From: Lasiodiplodia sp. COLG20
Lineage: Eukaryota > Ascomycota > Dothideomycetes > Botryosphaeriales > Botryosphaeriaceae
Assembly: GCA_009801085.1 (NCBI GenBank)
Contig: VNWV01000007.1
Location: 2,542,001 to 2,606,000, forward strand
DNA: 64,000 bases
Reading direction: 5' to 3'
In this document: positions 34,617 through 44,903 of the stretch, one piece after another
Numbering within the stretch: the stretch's first letter is position 1
Layout of the letters: each line of letters opens with the position of its first letter
Made by a program: the position numbers and the translations under genes
The notes under the pieces: model-generated
Databases searched by the model: none
What the model was told of the DNA's origin: nothing
The model's input: the letters and a program-made list of their open reading frames with translations, nothing else

Positions 34617-35644
34617 GGTGGACGACGAAGCACGGTGGATGGAAGCTGAGGAAGGATCGCCGGTGCAGAAGCGCGAGGTGCTTAAAGCACGGCCTCAGAA
34701 TGGCGAACGTATCAGTAGACCATATGACATCATGCAGGGTGAAAGCTGCAGCTGATCATAACAATAGTTGGGAAATGTTCACCCTTTTAACCGTATTATC
34801 CCACAGCAGGATTTCGGTCAAAACTGGAATCTAGATATTCTCACAGCTAGGCTTCCGCTTCGAGGCGGCTAAGTATCTAGACCAGCATGTATATAATAGA
34901 GATAAACTTTCAGAGAACTGCTGCATCAAGCTATAACAAGTCGTGTGGATAGCAGGTATAGGGGCCCGATAGATCTCAAACGCGGGGCTGACAACAAACA
35001 TTTTCAACTTGATATCCATACAGATATCATAGGCAATAGACGACTGTAAGGATTGTTCTATGTAGCTATCTACTGCTTATCATTTCAACGGCGTTCAGTT
35101 ACAAATAAGGGTATAACAATTGCAATGATCGTAACCTGCTTGTTGCAAATACTGCTGACACACAGCAAAGGCACACCAGGTATGACAATGACAAACCATT
35201 TGCAGCGATTATCTTCACTGTCTTTAAATTACCTGCTGTTCTCGTCTGCCGGATTACAAGCTCGTCTCCAGCATACAAGCCATCAACACTGCGCCGATAT
35301 TCACTGCAGTCGAAGCCAATGTGCGGTTCTTTGGCCGAGTGTTGGTACAGCACAACTTGAAATCTAGTTATATAGATTAAACTACTTATCAGTCAGTATA
35401 GTACGGCCAGATGAGGAGAGCTGCTATGCTCGTGTAGTTCTTCAGAAGTGACAGCCCAATCGAGCGTCCGCGCTGTGCACAGGCTAGGCTGCAACTTACC
35501 AGCTGCTGCGACTCCAGAGGGCCCGTGCATTCTCTAGATATTTTCTGCTTCTCTCTGCTTTCCTTAACATTTCCTCTACACCACCGTTCCCAATCGCCCA
35601 AAACTCTCATAAAACCCTCACAAATCTCCAATCTCCCCAACAAA
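34617..35644. other. Intergenic, AT-rich divergent upstream region
   Basis: The region between the zinc-binding protein gene (minus) and the coiled-coil gene (plus). The sequence from 34740 to 35450 is AT-rich with no frame of interest. A CT-rich leader (TTTTCTGCTTCTCTCTGCTTTCC, 35540-35640) precedes the ATG at 35645. Confidence 0.55.
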
Positions 35645-36178
35645 ATGCACTACATCAAGATCTCCAACGACGATTGGGAGGAGAAGGAGAGGGAGCTGCA
35701 GCAGCTGCGGGAGCTGCTCGAGCGGAAGGAGCTGGAGAACCAGCTCATGAAGGCGGAGCTGGATGCCGTGCGCATCCGCAACAACCGGCTGCTGGTGCGC
35801 GTTCAGAAGCTGGAGGCGGACTTTGAGCGCCTCTATGGCTTCTGCCAGAGGGCTCTGCACACGGCCAAGCAGAGTGCCAAGTTCTGCGGGTGCGCGGCTA
35901 AGTGGTTTCGGTGGAAGCTGAGCAAGCTGGCGGCGGGTGAGTGGGATGACCCCCACCACCAGTGAAGGTATGGTTTGCATCCCGGATTTGATTTTGAGGA
36001 CATCTACTAATGGTCTATATAGAGCTCAGCCGTCGCCGATGCCATCAACACCACCAACGAGAGGCATCATGACCGCGACGACAGGCGACATTACGATCAG
36101 CTCAACCAGTTGTCGACATTGCATTCCCCAGATTGGGCAGACCGAATCCAACAGCGGCATATCAAATCATTTCAATAA
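35645..36178 (+). CDS. Small coiled-coil protein (146 aa)
   Basis: Exons 35645-35936 and 36030-36178. The ATG at 35645 (MHYIKISNDDWEEKEREL) is preferred over a long upstream non-ATG extension. Residues about 10-65 form a leucine-rich coiled coil (ELQQLRELLERKELENQLMK…RNNRLLVRVQKLEADFERLY). The unspliced frame stops soon after, but GTGAGT at 35937, a TACTAAT branch and CTCAG ending 36029 splice in phase. The join gives AAAVADAINTTNERHHDRDD…WADRIQQRHIKSF. The competing acceptor TATATAG gives a poorer frame. It probably oligomerises; function and location are unknown. Confidence 0.65.
35937..36029 (+). other. 93-nt intron of the small coiled-coil gene
   Basis: GTGAGT donor, TACTAAT branch at about 36005 and CTCAG acceptor, phase 1 (G/CC). 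A second donor-like GTATGG at about 35966 and a nearer TATATAG acceptor offer an alternative 3' structure that would terminate at the TGA upstream. Confidence 0.65.
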
Positions 36179-36604
36179 ACCGACCACCAAATCTCATTCC
36201 AGAATCGGTTGTAGAATTTAGAAATCGGCTTCCCGTGCAGAAACACAAGCATTGGGTCTACACCATCATTTCAGTAACACACGAAAAGGTTCATGGAAAT
36301 CATAATGGCAGATGGATCATTCGGAGGACAGATTAATGAATATTCTAAGACGTGTGTATGCACATGTCTTTTTGCATTTGGACATTTTCCTTTCGATTTG
36401 ACTATCGATAAAAGTAATATGGAATTGGTGAAACCTTTTTTTTTACTACTCCAGCAGCCCCAAAATGCAACCTCGCTATGCAATTGCCACGAAATCATTA
36501 AGCCCAAGCCCAAGCCCAAGCAGACCGAACCCGAAAATACCAATCAAACCCAAGGAAAACCAAAACCCAAACACCAAAGCCCTCCCATATCCCCTCACGA
36601 CCCC
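36179..36604. other. Convergent 3' region with a GCCCAA run
   Basis: Between the ends of two convergent genes. It is AT-rich to about 36470. At 36501-36520 the hexamer CCCAAG repeats three times. No exon is seen. Confidence 0.6.
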
Positions 36605-37288
36605 TCACTTCCCATGCCCCTCCCGCTTGACATCCGCTCCCCCCGTCCTCAAATACGCAAACTTCTCCAACAATCCCCTGCCCCTCCTAACCTGCAACCT
36701 CGCCTCCGCATCCAAGCCCTCCACCCACTTCGTCTGCGCCTCCAGCTCAGCGTACAGCGCGCGCGTCGCCAACGCACTATTCGCATTATCCCTTCCCTGC
36801 TTCTCGACGCGGTCGTTCAGCGCCGCGATGGTGCGCTGCTGGCGCTCGACGGTGGCTTCTAGCTGCTTGACCTTCTGGCGCTCGGCGTCGAGCTCGAGCA
36901 GGACGGACTGGCGCGACGGCGCGGAGGCCGGAATGCGCGAGGAGGCGGTGAAGGCGGTTTTCTTGTTGTTTTCGGGGACGGAGAGGCTGTGGGTGGAGGT
37001 GTAGGGGTGGTGCTTGACTGAGTGGGGCGTGTCGTCGCTGTTGCTGGTCTTGATGGAGGGTGTGGCGCTGACGATGGGTGAGGAGACGTTTTGGTGGTGG
37101 TGGTGGACGCCGCCGGTGCCGTGGGTGCGCGTTGCGGTGATGCGGGAGGAGTAGTGGATGGGCGCCGCGGCGGCGGTGGTGGCGGCCCTGTCGTGGTCGC
37201 TGTCGTTGTGCTTGCTGTCGGCACGCTTGCCTGGGCTGCGGCTGCTAGAGCGGAGCATCTTATCGGCGAGGTGTTGGAAGCCGGACAT
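36605..37288 (-). CDS. Coiled-coil protein with disordered N-terminus (227 aa)
   Basis: The frame is open well upstream of 37288, but the upstream part is a low-complexity leader; the ATG at 37288 gives MSGFQHLADKMLRSSSRSPG. Residues 1-125 are Ser/Thr/His-rich and disordered. Residues about 135-205 are a clear coiled coil (LLELDAERQKVKQLEATVER, QQRTIAALNDRVEKQGRDNA, LYAELEAQTKWVEGLDAEA). A short basic tail (RRGRGLLEKFAYLRTGG) closes it. No enzymatic domain. It lies head-to-tail with the proline-rich gene on the same strand. Coding is supported by heptad regularity; function is unknown. Confidence 0.6.
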   Translation of the reverse strand: MSGFQHLADKMLRSSSRSPGKRADSKHNDSDHDRAATTAAAAPIHYSSRITATRTHGTGGVHHHHQNVSSPIVSATPSIKTSNSDDTPHSVKHHPYTSTHSLSVPENNKKTAFTASSRIPASAPSRQSVLLELDAERQKVKQLEATVERQQRTIAALNDRVEKQGRDNANSALATRALYAELEAQTKWVEGLDAEARLQVRRGRGLLEKFAYLRTGGADVKREGHGK

Positions 37289-37612
37289 GCTGAGTGAGGA
37301 CGCGATCGCGCGGATAACGAGGTGGTGTTTCGTGTGCGCTGAGCTGAAGTGATGTGATGGATGTGAAAGCTCGTGAGCGCACCGCGATGTTGTGTGCGAG
37401 CTTGTCGCGAGAGGTGCAGTGAAGCGCGCCGGAAGTTGATGAAGAAGAAAGGTGCCCGAGGGCACACAACGCTTTTGAGCAGCCCTGCTGCTTGGACCAA
37501 GCGCGAGTTCGTCCGCGCGATGGTGATGGTATGGAAAAACCGCAAAACACAAATCCAAACTCCAATCCGCTTCCCCCAAACTTCCCCTTCCTCCCTCTCC
37601 TCCCCAACTCCC

Positions 37613-38803
37613 CTAGTGGTCCTTCTTCGGAAGAGGCGGCAGAGGCTTGTCAGTCAGAGGCCAAGCCGAACCCTCCTCTCCCTCCTTCTTCTCCTTCTCC
37701 TTCTCCTCCTCGACCTGCTGCTGGAAAGGCACCAAGCCCGTCTCCGGCAGCGCACTCAGCCTCCCAGACAGAGCCTCCGACAGCGCCACACCTGTAGGCC
37801 CAGCCGGCGCGACCGGCATCGACGTCGACCTCTGCGGCCAAACGCCGCCACGAATGCGCCACAGCGGACGCGAGAAGTTAGGAATGGGCCAGCGCGGCGG
37901 CATTCCACGGCCACCACTGCCACGGCCACGGACACGGCCACCAACCGGCGCAGCCGCAGGAGCAGCAGCGCGACCACTCGGCGGCGGCACACGGAGTGAA
38001 CCAGCATCACTGCCAGCAAGGAACCTAATCGGCGCCGAAACGCCGCGGCGCGCGCCGGCAGGGATGTACGCGGTGGGCGGGCGCACCGGCGGGGGGCAGT
38101 TCGGCGGCGGCGACGGCGGGGACATGCCGCGGACGCGGGGGAGCTTGGAGGACGTGGTTGTGGACGGCGGCGGCGGCGGGAGCCGGACCGCGGGAACTGC
38201 GCGCGGCGGGGCTGGGAAGACGAAGGTCGTGGTGGTGCCGCCGGGCGAGATTTGGTTGATGGCGGGAGGCAGCCGGGCTGGGTTGCGCGTGGGCGGGACG
38301 GGCTTCTTGCCTGAGGGCACGATGGCGAGGGGCAGGCGGGAGGGCGGCGGGGAGCGCTCGGCGGGAGCGGTGGTGGCGGGAGCAGTGGCAGCATCAGGGC
38401 TATCAGCTGTGCCTGGCAGGTCGGCCGTCGAGGCGTTGACGAGGCGGAGCTGTCTCAAGCCTGCGGCGCCTCCGGGCGACAGCGGAGCAGCAGTGGAGGG
38501 GTTGGAGGAGGTGTTGGTGGCGGCGGCAGCAGCACCGGTGGCGGGGACGAGCTTGGAGGGCGAGGGCGACATCCTGATGCTGGTGGTCCTGCTGGGACCG
38601 GCCTGCGCGAGGGAAGCGGGCAGCTGTTGGCGGGCGGCGCTGGCGGTGCGCTGGGGGATGAACTTGAGCCGCGTGAGCGGCGCCGGGATGGACTTGCGGG
38701 GCAGCGCGATCTTGCTGCTGTTGCTGCTAATGCTGTTGTTCTTTTTGTGGCCGCTAGCGGCGGGCTTCTTGGTGAGAGAGGTGGACGGCGAACGCGGAGC
38801 CAT
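37613..38803 (-). CDS. Proline/serine-rich low-complexity protein (396 aa)
   Basis: A single exon from ATG 38803 to 37613. The N-terminal 70 residues are Ser/Lys-rich with basic patches (KKPAASGHKKNN, LPRKSIPAPLTRLKFIPQR). The middle is Pro/Ala/Thr-rich with short basic-aromatic spots (RWPIPNFSRPLWRIRGG). The end is acidic-basic and closes with PLTDKPLPPLPKKDH; the KPLPPLPK form is a common fungal SH3-ligand-like tail. The plus strand has an open frame of similar length (37647-38891) caused by high GC. I favour the minus strand for its proline motifs and the basic N-terminus. Possibly a cytoskeletal or scaffold protein, by inference only. Confidence 0.55.
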   Translation of the reverse strand: MAPRSPSTSLTKKPAASGHKKNNSISSNSSKIALPRKSIPAPLTRLKFIPQRTASAARQQLPASLAQAGPSRTTSIRMSPSPSKLVPATGAAAAATNTSSNPSTAAPLSPGGAAGLRQLRLVNASTADLPGTADSPDAATAPATTAPAERSPPPSRLPLAIVPSGKKPVPPTRNPARLPPAINQISPGGTTTTFVFPAPPRAVPAVRLPPPPPSTTTSSKLPRVRGMSPPSPPPNCPPPVRPPTAYIPAGARRGVSAPIRFLAGSDAGSLRVPPPSGRAAAPAAAPVGGRVRGRGSGGRGMPPRWPIPNFSRPLWRIRGGVWPQRSTSMPVAPAGPTGVALSEALSGRLSALPETGLVPFQQQVEEEKEKEKKEGEEGSAWPLTDKPLPPLPKKDH

Positions 38804-38834
38804 GGTGGAGGTGGAGGTGGAGGTGGTGGTGGTG
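38803..38834. repeat. GGTGGA/GGT microsatellite
   Basis: On the plus strand the sequence after 38803 repeats GGTGGA about five times and then GGT. It lies at the 5' edge of the proline-rich gene and reads as CCACC on its own strand, in the leader. Confidence 0.7.
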
Positions 38835-41800
38835 GGTCGTCGTCGAGGGTGCAGAAGGAGAGTTGGAGCTGGAGGAAAGAGGAATATCTAGATATCCGTC
38901 CGGCTGTGTCTCAGGTTTGCGGGTTTCTCAATAGTCTGGCCATGTCAGAAGCCTGGGATATCTGTATCCTCACACTTATTCACCGATCACTTCTGGAAAC
39001 TAACACCAAGTACTCCGTGTAGCTTTCGCGGGATAACACACATAGTACACCCTCAGATATTTTACACAATGATAGCAGCATAATTACTCTCTCGGCTTGC
39101 GGCAGTCCGAATGTCACTTCCTGAGTTGGAGAAGCTGAGGGCGGATACAGCCTTTCCCAAATTCCACAATATCTGATACTCGGATAGAGGCACCACTGTG
39201 GTAGTTCCACTTATGTATTCGATGAAAAGAAAGCAGACAATAGACCCTATATGCAAAAGAATTCGACGAATGGACTTCCAGTGTATCGGCGAGTGGATGG
39301 CTGGCCTTGGAAAGCACTGTACACCAACAATGCCGCAACATACTGTAGCAACTAAGATCTAGCTCTCAGCATAAGAAGGCTAGGAATCCCTCGTTCGCTA
39401 TGGGTTTAATGAATGTAAATTCCGGGAATGGTCTCTCCCATGGGGAGTTTCAGTTATCACTCACATCAGCGCAGCCAATGCCTACTGATCAACTCAGATC
39501 GAGATTTTGCAAGTGTCAGCCTCGGGGAATATCTGGGGAGACGAAACCATCGCATTCATGGATCCTGCAACTCAGCGCCCACCCTGCGGCTAGAAGATCT
39601 CAATCTCCACTCGACCACTCTTACCAAAATGGGAAAGGTAGCCGGTCACTTGTATGTTCACCATGTCCCATGACAAAATGAGCATCAAGCTCCTTCTGAA
39701 GATGGTCGAACGCGCCTGCCGTCTGCTCAGCGCGGCGGCACAGGCTCAGCGGCCGGCCGTTGTCCCTGAAAACGACCTGGACCTTTCGCAGCTGCCATCG
39801 CCGAGAACGCCAAGGCTGGCTACCTATAAATACCCCTCGACTCCTCGACCGAAGCTCCTCCTTTTCTTCCTTGGCTCTCTTTGCCTTTTGGCTTAGATCC
39901 ATACGCAGTAGAACTGTTGCCCTTGGTAATTCTTGGGTACCCTCCTACGGGTGGATCTGACTTTCGAGTTACCAATCTTTTTGGAACCCAGCCCTGGGGC
40001 CGCTGAGCTTCGCTCATGTCACGGGTGCACAGTGTCGCTCCTATTGCACTACTTGGGGCTGATGCGAACCTTTTTTTTTACTATCTTTTCGTCATTCTAC
40101 TGGCCTTGCGCCGGTAACTGAGGAAGAGAAAAAGAAGATCAGCTTGAGGTGAAGTGCCAGTTGGAGAAATGGCCCGACGAAATATCTGGTGTTCATTGAC
40201 TGCCGTGCCTGCGCGCGTCCCGCACGTGTTTCATTGTGATTGTGCCTTGCGATCGGCGCGGTTGGGTCGCGTCCGCAGCGGCCGTTTGGTGTTGCGCTGG
40301 CGCCGCAGCGCCGCAGACGAGCTCGATCAAGCACGCGAGCCAGCGGCCTAAAACTGTTCGCTGAAGTTCAGGATGCGTGCGCCTCAAATGGTGGCCCTGC
40401 AACGCTGTGGGGTCGCGCCCGCTCACGAAATGCGACCTTTGGTGGTGTGGCTATCTGCGGTGCAAGTCTCGGCGCGCGTTAGGCACTTCGCGCTGTGCGC
40501 ACGACGTGACCTCTGCCTGACTTACAGAGAGTGAGACCAATACCGCGGCATGCGCTTTAACCCATTCAGGACATTATCTGGAATCGCTGACTCCACGGGT
40601 GGTTCACTGCCCGAAGCGGGCCGTTAGGATCAGTCTGGCTGGGCGCGTCGCTCTCGCGGGACAAAGCTATCATGGAATTTGGACCTGTGCCTGTGACCCG
40701 ACTCACTGGGTACCTTCGCGCTAGGCTCACACTTCGGGATTTCAGCGCAGGGTGAGCATCCCTTCTCAACGAATGTCCTCGTTTGAGTGCGCGCGGTCGG
40801 CTGCCTCAGTGTGGACATCGATCGCTCGAACTCCGTCCCCAGTCGAGTGACCCTGCTGGCCACCATCGGCTGAACAATTCCATTCCACGGCGCACGGCAG
40901 GGCTTGCAGCAACCAAGACTCACAAGACGGGCAAAGTCAGCATTGATACGACTTGGAAACGATCGTGCTTTGCTGAAGCTTTTGCGCATGGAAATGGCTC
41001 TTGGGCACATCAAATATTCTGCCTTGGGAACGTCTGGAGTGCCTGGAACGAGCGGGGCGAATTGGCACGATTGGCGCCCCACTAAGCCTGGCGGTTTGGC
41101 GCTGGCGTGGGCGCCGCGCGAAGCAGTAACGCATTCAGGCAGGTCGCTCGTGCGCGCGCGCCCTGGGTCGCAGTGCTCGAGACTCCATAGCTCGTACTGC
41201 GACAGCCGCTCAGACAGTCAATCCTCACGTCGAAGCTGCCCCCACCTCAGTCGGACATCTTCTGGTTGTGTGCGTGCGCACCAGGTCGAGACTGCCTAGC
41301 GCCGCCTCTCCAGCATTCGCGTCTGCACGCAAGTTCCGACGCTCGCGACACGTCTCGTTTCCACCACCATCATCCACCCGCGATGCAGCTCCGGGCCTCG
41401 TCGCTCATCTTTGGCACTATCCTCCCCCTCCAACGCCTTCCAAGCTGCCTTTACTCTGACTTCTGATGCTGGCTGCACCAGTCTTTCGTCGCTCCCCTCA
41501 GGATCAAATACTCGCGCGTCAGTGTGGCGAAAATGCCTCTGCGGCTTCTTATCCTTCGTCGCGCTCGCCTTTCTCTTCCTGCTAACGCCATCGACAGCTG
41601 ATCAGGGCATGTCTTCGCCAGACCCACTCCATGCGCCCTCACGCGCCGACTTGCCTACATTCCATGCCTACACCACTTACCTGCCTCAGTCTTCTAGTAT
41701 CCAGTCCACCTACGCACGGTCGAGGCTCAGAGTCTTTCTGCCCTTCGATAATCCATAGGTCACTGAATCTTTGTCCGACACAAACCCGAATACCTCCGAC

Positions 41801-42483
41801 CCCCCACCGAGCTCTACGGGGCCGGAGGTCCGGCCTTTTTAGGTAAAGGTCCGAGACAGCGTTGCTACGACCTTATTTGTTCAACAGCTGGTGGCACTGT
41901 CTTTTTAGCATTCTATCTAATACGGCATTGCAGATAGACCGGACTCAGACATCGATGCTGGTTATGGAAAAGATGAGGCCTCCAGCTGCGTCTCGGATGC
42001 CATAGACAGGGCTGAATCGGCTGTAGCATCGGATGGTGTTCTTGAAGGAGAACAACGCACGAATCGTCCACCTTCCAGTCTCAACACGTATATGATGACG
42101 GATAACAGGAATGAAGTGGAGAAACGACTTTGTCGTGAAATGCAATTCCGAAGGGGAGGAAAAAGATACGCGCGGTGCGCTTGCCAATCGATTTCGTGGA
42201 TCAGCCTTTTCCGATTCGATGCGCTATACCTTTTGCATATCAGCCACGTGCTCGATTACTCTAAGGACGGCGCATCGGAAATCGAGAGAGATGGACCGGG
42301 GTTGTTCTTGGCTCGCTTGTTCTGGTACAGTGCATATTGGGGGCCGTTGCTGCCCCACTTCCGAGCTGACATCGATCACTCACACCACAGCCTACTCCCA
42401 TCCTTGTGTACACCACCTTCTCTCCTCTCACTCTACCCTGTCCACATGATTTCATAGATCATTTGATCCTGATTCCTAAGACA
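38835..42483. other. Long stretch without a supported gene
   Basis: Upstream of the proline-rich gene and of the HET-domain gene. It contains many short frames. A pyrimidine-rich tract at 41300-41450 followed by an ATG (41382) looks like a leader, but the frame closes after 27 codons. A perfect hairpin with a T-run lies at 41820-41840. The 40150-40480 and 40750-41250 parts are GC-rich with overlapping frames but no domain. Confidence 0.45.
41820..41840 (+). terminator. Perfect inverted repeat followed by five T
   Basis: GGCCGGAGGTCCGGCC is palindromic except for its centre: six GC pairs can form around an AGGT loop, followed directly by TTTTT. In fungi a T-run ends RNA polymerase III transcription, so this could mark the 3' end of a small RNA gene, but I see no A/B boxes upstream that I can defend. 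It may equally be chance. Confidence 0.25.
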
Positions 42484-42531
42484 GTGAGTCCTTTCCGTTC
42501 CTCCCATCAGTGCCTTACTCACAACATGCAG
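42484..42531 (+). other. Possible 5'-leader intron of the HET gene
   Basis: GTGAGTCC donor, pyrimidine-rich body, CTTACTCAC branch-like site and ATGCAG acceptor (48 nt), ending nine bases before the ATG. Splicing would also remove a short out-of-frame ATG lying just before the start. Confidence 0.5.
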
Positions 42532-42539
42532 CTCCGACA

Positions 42540-44483
42540 ATGTCGTCCCCCGAAATCAGAGACGACCGACAAACACCACTCGATGTCATCAGACGGCGTG
42601 GAAATGGATCCATATCTTCAGCTTTAGTCGAAATACAGAAATACAGGGTGTACACAGAGGATGAATGGGTGGAGTACGTCGAGAACCTGCCGTGTGTGGT
42701 CAGACCCGCTCCCCGCAAGGCTGAGTCGAAGCGACGTCGAACCAATAGCGGACACGCAGCGCGTGCTTCTCAACCAGTCCTCAAGCGAGCGTCGATCAAT
42801 GCCTTTGAGCGCAGAGACTATGCTGCCGTTTCATATCGATGGGATGAGTCCAAATGGGAGGATGGGAAGACAGGAGGATATCGCTGCATCCCTGTCGGTG
42901 CACAACGTCTTGAGGACTGTCGGGTCAGAGACCAGGTTATTGACCGGGTAACAAACTTCCTTCATTCCGTGGGCTGTGAGATTTTCTGGATCGACCAAAT
43001 ATGCTTGAACCAGTTCGACCCGGCCGAAAAGCAAATCGGGATGCGATCAATGCATGCAGTCTATCGCCGGAGCAATTTTCCGGTTGCGATCATCTCCACC
43101 CCCATTCAAACTAAAGAGGACATGGAGCTTCTCTATGGACTCCTAGACGGGAGTCGTCTCAATGATCTTTTTGAGACTAATGCCGCAGCCAAAGTATTGG
43201 CACTTATCAAAGAGCTTACTGATGACGCTTGGTGGCAGAGCGCTTGGACCTTCGAGGAGGATTACTGTGCGGCAAAGATGACCATGCTAATTCCTCACAG
43301 TCCTTCCTTGAACTCTCTGAAAGACAGAGGCGATATGGAAAATATATTTGGAGACTTGGACAACGAACTCTGCGTATCTTCGATGCGTTTTCGGAATCAG
43401 GTGAACAAGTTCTGCAAAATGTACATGGAGGTCTATCCATCTCGGTTTAGCGACAACATAGACTGCGAGCACATTTTAAAAGCAGCTCCAAAGTACAGAA
43501 CTCTCCTCCGCGACGAAAATAACGAAACGCGGGTGTCCATGTCCCCCTACATACTTGCAGACCTCGCACATCGGCGGATCAGGTATGTCCCTGACAGCAC
43601 CACGGTCGCATCCAACTGCTGCGATTACACCATTGGAATCGAAGTAGATGCCATGCATCAAAAGTGGAGCCCGAGCTTGGTCATGCTCACCCAGTATATC
43701 CTCAACGGCGAGATTCTATGCAACCATCCCAGCACTCGGTGTTTTCTCAATAATTCCGTATTCGAATACCTAAAGGATCAGTCTCTCAAAACGCATCGGC
43801 CGCCTGTCGAGAGAAATGCATTGACGTTCATCAAAAGCAGTCGTTTTTCAGTTGTAAAGCTGACCGAACACGGAACCATGGTTCGGGGACACTTATGGAA
43901 GCTGTCAAAGATATTTGAAGTACCGATCTGTGCCTCTTCCAAAGGGGTTGAAAGAGGCTCTGCCAGAGGCTTGAATAACTATCAACGGCAACGTCTGAAG
44001 GACCTCGCTGTCGCAATACAAGATAATGCCTTTGGAAATCGTTACCAGAAACTCGCAAATGGCATCTGGGCTTATTTGAGGGAAGACAAGCGCCCAAGGA
44101 GAGGAACATCATCGTGGAAGGAGTACATGGATATCATGGCTGAGGAGCTGGTGGAGGCGCTGAGAACGAAGAAGCCATTACGTCTGGGCCGTTTAGTCGA
44201 CAAGAATGATAAGCATTCGTCCTATGTCGCCATATTCATCTGGGACATCGACGCAGAAAATGATGAGACGCATGTCTTCACGTCTTTTGAAGAAGGTCAT
44301 CGATGCTGGAAGGATGTGCAGAAGCATGTTTCGATAGGGGTAGACGTTGATAAGAGGACAAGGAACCTCTATACGAGAAGATGGCGGAACGGAATCATCT
44401 TCACTCCGGAGGAATTCTTTACACGGGAGGAACGAACCAGCACTTTTTTGTTCCCTTGGCCATCTGCTCTTAAGAGGGAATAA
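42540..44483 (+). CDS. HET-domain (heterokaryon incompatibility) protein (647 aa)
   Basis: A single exon from ATG 42540; the open frame runs to 42510 but only from GTG. The HET core is clear: YAAVSYRWDESKW near residue 95, RVTNFLHSVGCEIFWIDQICLNQ with FDPAEKQIGMRSMHAVYRRS near 145-185, then VAIIS and WWQSAWTFEEDYC near 240. After the domain come 390 residues without a recognised motif. HET proteins set off growth arrest or cell death when genetically different hyphae fuse, but most family members are untested. The usual SY.WG reads SYRWD here. It is convergent with the RING gene at 44904-46117. Cytosolic. Confidence 0.9.
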   Translation: MSSPEIRDDRQTPLDVIRRRGNGSISSALVEIQKYRVYTEDEWVEYVENLPCVVRPAPRKAESKRRRTNSGHAARASQPVLKRASINAFERRDYAAVSYRWDESKWEDGKTGGYRCIPVGAQRLEDCRVRDQVIDRVTNFLHSVGCEIFWIDQICLNQFDPAEKQIGMRSMHAVYRRSNFPVAIISTPIQTKEDMELLYGLLDGSRLNDLFETNAAAKVLALIKELTDDAWWQSAWTFEEDYCAAKMTMLIPHSPSLNSLKDRGDMENIFGDLDNELCVSSMRFRNQVNKFCKMYMEVYPSRFSDNIDCEHILKAAPKYRTLLRDENNETRVSMSPYILADLAHRRIRYVPDSTTVASNCCDYTIGIEVDAMHQKWSPSLVMLTQYILNGEILCNHPSTRCFLNNSVFEYLKDQSLKTHRPPVERNALTFIKSSRFSVVKLTEHGTMVRGHLWKLSKIFEVPICASSKGVERGSARGLNNYQRQRLKDLAVAIQDNAFGNRYQKLANGIWAYLREDKRPRRGTSSWKEYMDIMAEELVEALRTKKPLRLGRLVDKNDKHSSYVAIFIWDIDAENDETHVFTSFEEGHRCWKDVQKHVSIGVDVDKRTRNLYTRRWRNGIIFTPEEFFTREERTSTFLFPWPSALKRE

Positions 44484-44903
44484 TATTCTGTGGGTTAGAG
44501 GCTGATAAATCCTTAGATCCTTATCCAGGTGGGCTTTGCTTTCCAACAGAAAATTTTATTTTCGATTACCGTATCATGTTTATCTCCATGCGTCAACGGT
44601 TTCTAAGAAGCAAAGCAACAATCAGGAAATTTTGTGTCAAAGATGCTGGACAGGCCTCTCCAACTATGATGGGTCAGGTTCTGCCGCTCTACTAGCTGTG
44701 ACTGTTCCGACAGGAAAGACAACACTCACAATACAGAGACATCATTGATCCCAAACAACGCTCATATGCACGGCACCAGCGACTGGAATCAATAGGATTT
44801 GCAAAACGAATTTTCTTGGACACCCACTACTATAGAAACCGCACTGCTGCCATCGTGCATGTCCAAGTCAAACTAACTCCGATTGAAGGCCCTGTCCAAG
44901 AAT
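44484..44903. other. Convergent 3' region of the HET and RING genes
   Basis: 420 nt between two stop codons facing each other. No exon or repeat seen. Confidence 0.65.

Noticed and set aside
36501..36520. Three CCCAAG hexamers considered as a telomere-like tract
   Set aside because: Too short, not a telomere unit, and inside a normal 3' flank.
37647..38891. 414-codon plus-strand open frame
   Set aside because: It is the GC-driven shadow of the proline-rich minus-strand gene; its product is Gly/Ala/Arg low complexity with no motif.
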